From: Pseudarcicella hirudinis
GTDB taxonomy: Bacteria > Bacteroidota > Bacteroidia > Cytophagales > Spirosomataceae
Direction: 5' to 3'
Assembly (NCBI RefSeq): GCF_900115665.1
Contig: NZ_FOXH01000003.1
Coordinates: 62,001-126,000, forward strand
DNA length: 64,000 nt
The translations under genes were made by a program, and so were the position numbers. Positions 57,003-64,000 of this stretch are shown here, one piece after another; the stretch's first letter is position 1; the number at the start of each line of letters is the position of its first letter. The notes beneath the pieces are model-generated. The model had not been told where the DNA came from and did no database searches. It was given only the letters and a program-made list of their open reading frames with translations.

Positions 57003-57677
57003 ATGGCACACAAGAAAGGGGCAGGTAGTTCCAAAAACGGTCGTGAGTCGCATAGTAAACGACTTGGTGTTAAGATTTTCGGTGGTCAGCCAGCTATTGC
57101 AGGCAATATCATCGTTCGTCAAAGAGGTACAGCACATAATCCTGGTGTAAATGTTGGTCTTGGAAAAGATCATACTTTGTTCGCCCTGATTGATGGTACT
57201 GTACATTTCAAAAAAGGGTTCAAAGGACGTTCTTTTGTAGAAGTACTCCCTTTTCATAATGCTGTTTTAGTTGATGCTCCCGTGAAGGCTGCCGAAGAAA
57301 AAGGTGGAGCTAAAAAAACTACTGAAACAGCGGAAGCGAAAATTGCTTCCACGGTAGCAGCTGCCGCAGATTCAGCTGATGTGGAAACATCAGCACCAAA
57401 AGTGAAAAAAGCAAAAAAAGCTGAAGGCGATGACCTGAAAATTGTAGAAGGTATCGGTCCGAAGATTGAAGAACTTTTCCACAATGCAGGAATCAGGACT
57501 TTTGCAGAATTAGCTGCAACGTCAGTTGAAAAAATGCAGGAAATTCTTGATGCTGCCGGTTCACGTTATGCTGTTCATAATCCTTCTACCTGGGGAAAAC
57601 AAGCCGAATTGGCTGCTGCCGGTAAATGGGATGAATTAAAAGCATGGCAGGATGAACTTAATGCCGGAAAAGAATAA
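57003..57677 (+). CDS. rpmA: 50S ribosomal protein L27 fused to a helix-hairpin-helix domain
   Basis: 224 residues against about 85 in E. coli. Residues 1-88 are normal L27 ([29 protein letters not shown] ... [24 protein letters not shown]), with the N-terminal tail that reaches the peptidyl-transferase centre and no Firmicutes-type cleavable leader. An Ala/Lys-rich linker (about 95-140) follows. The last part (about 141-224) is a small domain opening [29 protein letters not shown], the helix-hairpin-helix pattern of nucleic-acid-binding DUF4332/SAP-like modules. The frame is continuous, so this is a true fusion. Confidence 0.95.
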   Translation: MAHKKGAGSSKNGRESHSKRLGVKIFGGQPAIAGNIIVRQRGTAHNPGVNVGLGKDHTLFALIDGTVHFKKGFKGRSFVEVLPFHNAVLVDAPVKAAEEKGGAKKTTETAEAKIASTVAAAADSADVETSAPKVKKAKKAEGDDLKIVEGIGPKIEELFHNAGIRTFAELAATSVEKMQEILDAAGSRYAVHNPSTWGKQAELAAAGKWDELKAWQDELNAGKE

Positions 57678-57696
57678 TTCTTCTCATAAGCTACTG

Positions 57697-57738
57697 AAAA
57701 AGACCCGCTTGGAAAGTTCTGAGTGGGTCTTTTTTTTA
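57697..57738 (+). terminator. Terminator of rplU-rpmA
   Basis: AAAAAGACCCGCTT pairs with AGTGGGTCTTTTT (57697-57710 with 57722-57734) and a T run follows. Confidence 0.9.
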
Positions 57739-57840
57739 AGTTGGGAAAAAATGAAAGAAATTTCATTTTGCCAAACCAAAATATTTAGATTTGTGTTCTA
57801 AGAAAATACAATCATTTTGAGATAATTACCTTTTAAGAAA

Positions 57841-58434
57841 ATGTTGAAGCCGCAAATATTTATTTATACAGAATCAACTCCCAATCCTAATTCAATGAAG
57901 TTTGTATTAAACTTCGAAATTGTACCGGATGGTTCGTCTTTTGACTATGCCACCCCGGCCGATGCTTTGGCTGAAGGAAGAAATTCTCCTTTGGCTGTTG
58001 AGTTGTTTGGGTTTGACTTTGTGAAAAGAGTTTTCATTTCATCTAACTTTATTACTGTTACCAAAGATGATGAAACAAAATGGGAAGATGAGCTTTTCGG
58101 AGTAAAACAATTTATCAGGAAGTTTTTCGAAGAGAAGAAAGAAGTTTTTACTAAAACTACAATTGCTGCTCATGAAGCTGCAAATGGCGGAGAAGAAGAT
58201 TCTGAGGCTGTTATTAAAATAAAATCGGTATTGGAACAATATGTTCGTCCTGCCGTCGAATCTGATGGGGGAGCAATTAACTTCCATTCTTTCAATGACG
58301 GTATCGTAAAAGTGCTTTTACAAGGTTCTTGCTCAGGTTGCCCTTCTTCAACAATGACGTTGAAAGCAGGGATCGAAAACCTTCTTACCAGAATGGTTCC
58401 TGAAGTTAAAGAAGTTGTAGCTGAAGGTGTATAA
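57841..58434 (+). CDS. Nfu-type iron-sulfur cluster carrier (NifU family)
   Basis: 197 residues. The N-terminal Nfu domain (IYTESTPNPNSMKFVLNFEIVPDG) and C-terminal NifU-like domain (SVLEQYVRPAVESDGGAINFHSFNDGIVKVLLQGSCSGCPSSTMTLKAGIENLL) with the cluster-binding CxxC (CSGC) are both present, as in eukaryotic NFU1 and Bacteroidota Nfu. It delivers [4Fe-4S] clusters to target proteins. A TAGATTTG -7-like element lies at 57786-57793. No other isc/suf gene is adjacent. Confidence 0.95.
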   Translation: MLKPQIFIYTESTPNPNSMKFVLNFEIVPDGSSFDYATPADALAEGRNSPLAVELFGFDFVKRVFISSNFITVTKDDETKWEDELFGVKQFIRKFFEEKKEVFTKTTIAAHEAANGGEEDSEAVIKIKSVLEQYVRPAVESDGGAINFHSFNDGIVKVLLQGSCSGCPSSTMTLKAGIENLLTRMVPEVKEVVAEGV

Positions 58435-58450
58435 TTTTAAGGTTATGATA

Positions 58451-58487
58451 AAAAAATCCCGAAGGCTTCTGGCTTCCGGGATTTTTT
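58451..58487. terminator. Bidirectional terminator between nfu and the DUF4097 gene
   Basis: Hairpin AAATCCC-GAAG / CTTC-c-GGGATTT with A run before and T run after; the two genes converge here. Confidence 0.85.
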
Positions 58488-58520
58488 ATGAATACTCCAA
58501 TAAAAACTTAGGACGGAATT

Positions 58521-59789
58521 TTAATTATCAGTAAATTTTACCCCCCCGTAATTTGAGCGGATCACAATTTTTGTACCGGCTCCTTTTCCAATTTTACCCT
58601 TATAGATTTTTGTTGATTTCCAGCCCATTTTGCCATTTTCATCGCTATCATTATCTGAATTAACACTGAATGTAGCTTTGCCTTCGGGGATTCTGAAATT
58701 CGCATAATTGATGGTTACATCAAAGTCAGCATTACAATCACCATTTACGGGTAATTTTACAGAAGTATAATTCGACTTAATATCTAAAGATTTCAGTGTT
58801 TTTGGCATTTCTGTCAACTGAACACCATCGGAATAACTGATATAGATTTTTCCTGATTCTCTGATTACCCCGATTTTCCCGCTTGAATATTGAATATTGG
58901 CATCAAGGTTATTTACATCATGCAGGTTCATAGAACCGTAATTATTAGTTAAATGGAGATTATCCGCTTTGTCTATTCCCAATGAAGAATAAGCCACATT
59001 CAGCACACCGTCATCCATTTGTTTGATATTTCCTGAGCCATACTGAACCTGAATGTTTTTATCTCCTCCTGAAAGTTTATCGCAAGTAAAACTTCCATAA
59101 TTTGAAGAAATTTTCAAAGGAGCAGAGAACGTAGGAATTTTAGTGCTTCCGTATCGGTTTGCTACGATAAGAGCATTCGTTTTAGGCATATAGATCATAT
59201 AATTGATTTCAACGCCACGTTTACCATTCGATTTCTCGTCACCTCTGCTTTTCCAGCTCCAGTTCCAGTTTCCGCCCCAGTTTCCACCATTTTCAGATTC
59301 AATGAGCGTTTTTAAAGAGATCATATCACCATCACGCTGTTCCTTGATATCTACTCCGTTAATCAGTTCCTGAGCTTTTTTCTCAGAATTAGCATATCCG
59401 GTAATGGTTACGTCAACCTTGATTTCATTTTTGGACCAAAGTTCTATCTTAACTTCACCATGCTGGTTGTTGATAGAAAGTTTATCCTTGGCATCGACGC
59501 TATACGATTTAGAAATAACTTTCTTTTTTTCAAAAGGATTTTCAGACTCCTGTTGCTCATCCTGATCTCCGGGTCCGAACTCTGCATTACGAACCTTTAG
59601 GGCTAAGGCCTGAGCATTTTTGGTAAGAGATTTTATCTCTTTTTCCAGCTGTTTAACCTCCTTTGCCGAGAGGATTTCATTTTTTTCTATCGGGTCGGAA
59701 GCCCGGGCGGTTAATTGCTGAGCAAAAGCATTATTTACTATGAAAATCCCCAAAAATAATACTTTACACATTTTGCATATCTTTTCCAT
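58521..59789 (-). CDS. DUF4097-type beta-helix adhesin-like exported protein
   Basis: 422 residues; signal peptide KVLFLGIFIVNNAFA followed by QQ. A second ATG at residue 7 is also possible. A coiled-coil stretch (KEVKQLEKEIKSLTKNAQALALKVRN) precedes a repetitive beta-strand domain with recurrent N-x-Y-G-S/ Y-S-S-G units (ANRYGSTKI, SSNYGSFTC, VQYGSGNI, TNNYGSMNL, IQYSSGKI, RSNYGGVKF), the DUF4097 right-handed helix. The 5' end overlaps the anti-sigma-like gene by 26 nt, so it is the output or envelope partner of that operon. Confidence 0.82.
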   Translation of the reverse strand: MEKICKMCKVLFLGIFIVNNAFAQQLTARASDPIEKNEILSAKEVKQLEKEIKSLTKNAQALALKVRNAEFGPGDQDEQQESENPFEKKKVISKSYSVDAKDKLSINNQHGEVKIELWSKNEIKVDVTITGYANSEKKAQELINGVDIKEQRDGDMISLKTLIESENGGNWGGNWNWSWKSRGDEKSNGKRGVEINYMIYMPKTNALIVANRYGSTKIPTFSAPLKISSNYGSFTCDKLSGGDKNIQVQYGSGNIKQMDDGVLNVAYSSLGIDKADNLHLTNNYGSMNLHDVNNLDANIQYSSGKIGVIRESGKIYISYSDGVQLTEMPKTLKSLDIKSNYTSVKLPVNGDCNADFDVTINYANFRIPEGKATFSVNSDNDSDENGKMGWKSTKIYKGKIGKGAGTKIVIRSNYGGVKFTDN

Positions 59790-60363
59790 GGTTTTGTTTT
59801 GCTTGTTTTATCTTTTGAATAATTTGAAGTTGCTGATTCAGGATGTCAAGTTGTACCTGTAAATTCTGAATCATTGCTTTAACTAGATCTTCCTGATTTG
59901 GAGTTTGGGGCAGTTCCGCTTCAAGGTTTTGATAGTCAGCATTGAGTTTTTCTATTTCTTCAGAAAACTCTTTATATAGGGCGGGATCCTGGGCCTCTAA
60001 TTGACGAAGTTCATCTCGTTTGGTTTCAATCAGGCTTGCATATTGATACACCCTTTGTCCATACGCAGGGTTGATTTCTGTTACGATTTTATCAGTATTA
60101 TTATCATTGCGGCCGGTAAGGAAATAAACAGAAAAGCAGCCCAAAAGCATAACTATTCCGGCGGCTATCTGCCACCGTCTCTGTCTCCAGACGGATAATT
60201 TTTTAGGAGAATCTGATAGTGCAATAATTTTAGCGGGTTCTGCCTCATTAAGTACCGGAGGCAAACCGGCATCAATTTTTGACCATAAGTTCACTGGCGG
60301 CTCGTAAGAATCAAACTCCTCACGATTGTCCCTCATAAATCTTTCTAATTTCGTTTTTTTCAT
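59764..60363 (-). CDS. Probable anti-sigma factor / membrane partner of the ECF sigma
   Basis: 199 residues. Cytoplasmic N-terminus (MKKTKLERFMRDNREEFDSYEPPVNLWSKIDAGLP), one transmembrane helix (about 62-78, IAAGIVMLLGCFSVYFL), and an extracytoplasmic coiled-coil (about 100-190, Gln/Leu rich). No HxxxCxxC zinc motif, so it is not a ZAS-type anti-sigma. The assignment rests on its place directly after the sigma gene (42-nt gap) and its topology. Confidence 0.7.
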   Translation of the reverse strand: MKKTKLERFMRDNREEFDSYEPPVNLWSKIDAGLPPVLNEAEPAKIIALSDSPKKLSVWRQRRWQIAAGIVMLLGCFSVYFLTGRNDNNTDKIVTEINPAYGQRVYQYASLIETKRDELRQLEAQDPALYKEFSEEIEKLNADYQNLEAELPQTPNQEDLVKAMIQNLQVQLDILNQQLQIIQKIKQAKQNHGKDMQNV

Positions 60364-60405
60364 TTTCTACTGTGCAAAGTTTTGACAAAAGTTTGTAGCA
60401 ATTGT

Positions 60406-60957
60406 TTAATCACCCCGCTTTTTCAAAATTTCTAACAATCTTTTCTTGGCTCTGATATATTGTGTTCTTGATGTTGACTCTGCAATTTCCAGAATATCTG
60501 CAATTTCTTCATGATCATAACCCTCCAATAAATAAAGGCTAAGAACTGTTCGGAAACCATCCGGAAGTTGCTGAATGGCAGTTCTGACAGCAGCAACATT
60601 CATGTCAATATCATCTTCATCAACATAATCTTCATCCTGAAAATCGCCGGAATCCGCTACGTCAACTAATTCTACTTTTCTTTGACGTAATTGATTGATG
60701 GCTCTGTTAACTACTATTTGTTTTAACCATGCTCCAAAAGTGGAGGTCTGGCGAAAATCACTGATTTTTAAGAATGCATCCAAAAAAGCTTCCTGCAGAA
60801 CGTCTTCTGCTTCTCCCACGTGGTTGAGAATACGCATACATACGTTGAACATCGCCTTTGAGTAAAGCCGATAGACCTCGTACTGAGCCTTGCGTTCGCC
60901 CCGACGGCAAGCCTCAACTAAATGCAAATGTTTGTCTATGTAAAGCGTTTGTTCCAG
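60406..60957 (-). CDS. ECF-type RNA polymerase sigma factor
   Basis: The frame holds region 2 (YEVYRLYSKAMFNVCMRILNHVGEAEDVLQEAFLDAFLKI, with the WLKQIVVNRAINQLRQRK part) and region 4 (LPDGFRTVLSLYLLEGYDHEEIADILEIAESTSRTQYIRAKKRLLEIL). No ATG exists in the upstream open stretch. I place the start at CTG 60957, giving 183 residues that begin (M)EQTLYIDKHLHLVEACRRGE, the usual ECF N-terminus; a TTG at 60927 gives 173. A stop lies nine codons further upstream of the CTG. First gene of the sigma / anti-sigma / DUF4097 operon. Confidence 0.9.
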   Translation of the reverse strand: MEQTLYIDKHLHLVEACRRGERKAQYEVYRLYSKAMFNVCMRILNHVGEAEDVLQEAFLDAFLKISDFRQTSTFGAWLKQIVVNRAINQLRQRKVELVDVADSGDFQDEDYVDEDDIDMNVAAVRTAIQQLPDGFRTVLSLYLLEGYDHEEIADILEIAESTSRTQYIRAKKRLLEILKKRGD

Positions 60958-61228
60958 AGTTGGTGTTAGTTTTATAAGTTTAAGTTACGTTTTTTTAGTT
61001 TTCTATCTCGTTCACCAACACCCTTTTATCTTTCTTTTTCTCATCTGTGAACTAATTTCATGAGAATGACAACGATGTAAATAGGAATGTTGCATCAGGT
61101 TTTAATATTTTTTAAGAAATTTGCTGAAAAATAGTCTTTTTCAAAAAAAAAGTGGCTCAATTATACAATAACCGACATAAGTTTTTTCGTTACAATCCTC
61201 CGACTTTAATTAAACCTCAGTTTTAACC
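60958..61228. other. Divergent intergenic region
   Basis: About 270 AT-rich bases between the sigma factor gene and the DUF985 gene. Promoters for both are expected, but none is clear by consensus. Confidence 0.4.
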
Positions 61229-61729
61229 ATGAAGAAACCTCAGTTTTGGATAGGAAAATATGAAATGCAAAAGCATCCGGAAGGAGGATACTTTGCCGAA
61301 ACATATCGCTCAAAAGAAAAAATCGCTAAATCAGGACTTCCTGAACGCTTTAAAGGTGATCGTAGTTTTAGTACAGGGATCTATTTTTTATTGGAAAGTC
61401 ATCATATCTCAGCTTTTCATAAAATTGAATCTGATGAAATGTGGCATTTTTACACAGGGTCTCCACTCGATATTTATGTAATTAGCCCTGAAGGAGTACT
61501 TGATGTGATTAAATTAGGAGAAAACTTTGAGAATAATGAGGTTTTTCAGGCTGTAGTCCCGGCAGGAAGTTGGTTTGGTTCTAAACCTGCGGTGAAAGAC
61601 AGCTATTCTCTGGTAGGTTGTACCGTTGCTCCGGGTTTTGATTTTGATGATTTTGAAATGAAAAGCAGAAAAGAACTTATTGCTATGTTCCCGCAACATG
61701 CTGAAATAATAGAAATATTGACATATTAA
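61229..61729 (+). CDS. DUF985 (cupin_5) family protein
   Basis: 166 residues. Family features: an N-terminal KHPEGGYFAETYRS, a beta-barrel with STGIYFLLESHHISAFHKIESDEMWHFYTG, VVPAGSWFGSKPA and YSLVGCTVAPGFDFDDFEM. A cupin fold related to RmlC-type sugar-nucleotide epimerases; molecular function unproven. It starts a short same-strand pair with the DUF721 gene 10 nt downstream. Confidence 0.92.
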   Translation: MKKPQFWIGKYEMQKHPEGGYFAETYRSKEKIAKSGLPERFKGDRSFSTGIYFLLESHHISAFHKIESDEMWHFYTGSPLDIYVISPEGVLDVIKLGENFENNEVFQAVVPAGSWFGSKPAVKDSYSLVGCTVAPGFDFDDFEMKSRKELIAMFPQHAEIIEILTY

Positions 61730-61739
61730 CATAAAAGCC

Positions 61740-62069
61740 ATGTCTGATCAATACTACCGATTTAACAAAGACAATGTTCGACGAAAAACCGGGACAATCA
61801 GCCTGAAGGAAGCGATTGATGACTTGCTGAATTTATATAAGCTCAGAGGGAAATATAATGAAACATATATAGTAGCGTATTGGGAGAAAATTATGGGAAA
61901 ACCCATAGCTTCAAGAACAAGCAAAATTTATGTTTCTGAAGGTAAATTATTTATCCAGATAGATTCTGCTCCGTTGCGAAGCGAACTTCTTATGGCTAAA
62001 AACAAAATAATTCAGCTGATTAATCAGGAGATAGGAGAGGAAATGATCCGCGAAGTGATTTTTATTTAG
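61740..62069 (+). CDS. DUF721 / DciA-like protein
   Basis: 109 residues. SLKEAIDDLLNLYKLRGKYNETYIVAYWEKIMGKPIASRTSKIYVSEGKLFIQIDSAPLRSELLMAKNKIIQLINQEIG is the DUF721 pattern (DciA C-terminal-like KH fold). DciA homologues load the replicative helicase in many bacteria; in Bacteroidota this family is usually a short protein like this one. Whether it works with DnaB here is inference. Confidence 0.88.
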   Translation: MSDQYYRFNKDNVRRKTGTISLKEAIDDLLNLYKLRGKYNETYIVAYWEKIMGKPIASRTSKIYVSEGKLFIQIDSAPLRSELLMAKNKIIQLINQEIGEEMIREVIFI

Positions 62070-62099
62070 AAATTTGGTTAAAAGACGCTATTCCTTTCC

Positions 62100-63275
62100 T
62101 TAGTCCAGCGTCTCTTGTTCCAGGCTTTCTGTTTTTAAAAGAATTTCCCAATGTAGTTTTAACCAGACAAAAAGTAATGGAATAACCATCAGAGCATATC
62201 TGTTTATATATTCGTTTCTGATGAATTTTGGAAAAATATCCGTTGGAGAAAAGCTTGTGATGATTAATGCAAACCAAAGCAGAAATGTATCAAATGTGGT
62301 TTTCTTACTTAAAATGTACCAGATGGCTACACCTACAAACCCAATCACCATTGTAGGAGATTCAGAACCTGTACTGGCTAATATCACAAAAAGCAATACA
62401 GAGGCAAGTAATCTCATTTGAAATACCGGATTTTTAAATGCTCTGATTTTAAGATAAGAAGAGCCCAGAATCAATACCCCCGGAATGATAAAATAGAGAT
62501 TTGAAAGACTACCGTCATTCAGAATTCTTCTGAAAAAACCCATCACACAAACATCCGTTCTCGTATTAAGCAGGTCAATGTTGAGGTCATTTTTATGTGC
62601 CAGAACATTGTACCAGTCAGCATAGCATTGAAGTGTATAATCAATACCGACAAAAAACATGGGCGTAATAAAGAAGATGAATGCCCATAAAATAGAGTAT
62701 GCTATGTATTTGACCTTATTTTCAGAGAAAAAGAAAAATGCCAGTCCGACGATACCATAAAGTTTTATCATTGTTCCCAACACCATAAAAGCGGTAGCGG
62801 CAAACTCATTTTTTTTCTTCAGCTGCGTATAACTGAGAATAATCATAGCAGCCGAAATATTATGAAACTGAGTATTGAGCATAGCAGTAATGGAGCAATT
62901 CAGCACAATCCAGCTAATAATAGCTTTATTCTTTTCAGAAACAGGTAACTGATAAATAGCATAAAGCAAGAACAATGAATTAATAATACTCCAGAGTGAA
63001 ACACCGATGATTGTAGGGAGAACAGCAAGCGGGGCAATTAAAATGGGGAAAATTGCTCCGTAAAGGAATAAGTCGAAATACTCTTTCGGGTATTCCAGAT
63101 AAAGATTTTTATGTTCTAAAAGATGCTTGAAACTGGTCTTAAAAATGATATAATTATTGATATGAGAATTGACTTCTCCCAGAGAATACTGTTTAAGCCC
63201 GATGATTAAGCCAGCTAAAAACCAAATAACAATAATATTTCGTTTGTTGAGGAAATGTTTGAAGTCGTAAGTCAT
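62100..63275 (-). CDS. GT87/DUF2029-like integral membrane glycosyltransferase
   Basis: 391 residues with about ten transmembrane helices. After the first helix comes the loop SHINNYIIFKTSFKHLLEHKNLYLEYPKEYFDLFLYGAIFPIL typical of the polyprenyl-phosphate mannose-using GT87 family (DUF2029), with the Pro-rich second helix APLAVLP. Such enzymes use lipid-linked sugars on the periplasmic side. The deacetylase gene ends 2 nt upstream of its start codon, so the two are co-transcribed and probably act in surface polysaccharide synthesis. Confidence 0.8.
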   Translation of the reverse strand: MTYDFKHFLNKRNIIVIWFLAGLIIGLKQYSLGEVNSHINNYIIFKTSFKHLLEHKNLYLEYPKEYFDLFLYGAIFPILIAPLAVLPTIIGVSLWSIINSLFLLYAIYQLPVSEKNKAIISWIVLNCSITAMLNTQFHNISAAMIILSYTQLKKKNEFAATAFMVLGTMIKLYGIVGLAFFFFSENKVKYIAYSILWAFIFFITPMFFVGIDYTLQCYADWYNVLAHKNDLNIDLLNTRTDVCVMGFFRRILNDGSLSNLYFIIPGVLILGSSYLKIRAFKNPVFQMRLLASVLLFVILASTGSESPTMVIGFVGVAIWYILSKKTTFDTFLLWFALIITSFSPTDIFPKFIRNEYINRYALMVIPLLFVWLKLHWEILLKTESLEQETLD

Positions 63276-63277
63276 AA

Positions 63278-64000
63278 TTATTGAAATATTTTGGCGTATT
63301 CATTCATAGTAATAAACTCACCTTTATCCTTAAGCCAGCTGAGATAAGTTTCCAGCCTTTCCAAAAGCAGGCCTTTTGAGAATTTCTTTACATATCCGGG
63401 CATTTTATAGGCTGAAAGATCAGTAAATTCCCAGGGATGAAAATAAATGTTCAGAAAACCGTTTTCCTGCAAAGCATTTAAGGAAAGCATTTTGAACAAA
63501 GGCAGGGGGAAATTTTTAAAAGCCAGCCAGAAAAGGGGTATTCTTAAGGTAGGTGAAACGGAAGCCGGGATATTTAATACACCATTTTCGAAAAAAGGGG
63601 TCATCGGTTTGTCAAGATGATTATACCTTCCCGGAATATAAGTAGGGTTCAGGGATGAATTATAGACATATCCTGCTTTTAGTATATCCTCTTCTTCAAT
63701 GGGCATCATTCTGGCCATTCTGAAGCCCGTAATAGTTTGTCCGGTTATTTCTTCTAATACCTTTCTGGAACCCGCCAGATCAACTTTGGGGTCCATGCTG
63801 CCATGATACATACCATGTGAAGCGATTTCATGCTTTAAGGATAGTTCTTTGATAAGAGACTGATTATGCATGGCATACACTCCGGTTGTAAAAATCGTAG
63901 AAGTTACCTGTAATCTGTCCAGCATCTTTTGAAGAGCCAGTAACCCTTTGGTTGACACTTCAAGCTGTTCTTCCAGGGAAATATTATTGCCATATTCGAT
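63278..64000 (-). CDS. Polysaccharide deacetylase family protein (5' end outside window)
   Basis: At least 241 residues; the frame is still open at the right window edge (IEYGNNISLEEQLEVSTKGL at the edge), so the true start lies beyond and a GTG or Met inside is not the start. NodB-like motifs: TSTIFTTGVYAMHNQSLIKELSLKHEIASHGMYHG with the metal-binding His of the SHGMYH type, then ITGFRMARMM and NIYFHPWEFTD. It probably removes acetyl groups from a cell-surface glycan. Co-transcribed with the GT87-like gene. Confidence 0.88.
   Translation of the reverse strand: MEYGNNISLEEQLEVSTKGLLALQKMLDRLQVTSTIFTTGVYAMHNQSLIKELSLKHEIASHGMYHGSMDPKVDLAGSRKVLEEITGQTITGFRMARMMPIEEEDILKAGYVYNSSLNPTYIPGRYNHLDKPMTPFFENGVLNIPASVSPTLRIPLFWLAFKNFPLPLFKMLSLNALQENGFLNIYFHPWEFTDLSAYKMPGYVKKFSKGLLLERLETYLSWLKDKGEFITMNEYAKIFQ

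Overview
The window is a piece of chromosome from a low-GC member of the Bacteroidota, most likely a Cytophagales-type bacterium. The evidence is threefold: a type IX secretion C-terminal sorting domain (gene ending at 22928), promoters of the Bacteroidota form (TTG, about 20 nt, TAnnTTTG), and start codons preceded by A-rich sequence rather than Shine-Dalgarno motifs. Family-restricted proteins (DUF5690, DUF4260, an L27 with a helix-hairpin-helix tail) agree with this. The genus cannot be named from sequence alone.

Layout. 1-5.8 kb: rplS, a beta-propeller exported protein, an EamA transporter, the GTPases der and era, and an initiator tRNA. 5.73-9.47 kb: a 3.66-kb genomic island inserted in that tRNA, bounded by a perfect 78-bp direct repeat. 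It carries a lipoprotein with a C-terminal toxin-like domain, two tandem paralogous membrane-anchored proteins and a truncated tyrosine integrase. 9.7-13.4 kb: an ABC ATPase, a DUF4260 protein and a large membrane/TPR protein. 14.0-15.9 kb: atpD-atpC, separate from the rest of the ATP synthase genes. 16-20 kb: three uncharacterised lipoproteins. 20.2-22.7 kb: a MarR regulator and a 599-residue acyl-CoA dehydrogenase that share palindromic operators. 22.9-32.8 kb: a T9SS cargo protein, DUF5690, acyl-CoA ligase, siroheme synthase domain, pirin, LytTR response regulator and class II aldolase.

33.4-50.7 kb is the S10-spc-alpha ribosomal supercluster, starting at rplC (rpsJ is not in front of it) and running to rplQ with secY, map, infA and rpoA. 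It is preceded by a candidate structured RNA with its own promoter and terminator. Its spacers are unusually long and hairpin-rich. Many carry 7- or 8-nt phased repeats, and rplE and rplR (both 5S rRNA-binding proteins) share a near-identical 20-nt hairpin just before the start codon.

50.7-64 kb: uvrB, an alpha-L-fucosidase, mazG, a thioredoxin-like protein, rplU-rpmA (rpmA with an extra C-terminal domain), an Nfu iron-sulfur carrier, an ECF sigma / probable anti-sigma / DUF4097 operon, a DUF985 cupin, a DUF721 protein, a GT87-like membrane protein and a polysaccharide deacetylase cut by the window end.

The best candidates for something undescribed are the island's lipoprotein plus tandem paralogues, the shared rplE/rplR leader hairpin, and the phased-repeat spacers of the ribosomal cluster. 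No CRISPR array, complete transposon or known defence system was seen.
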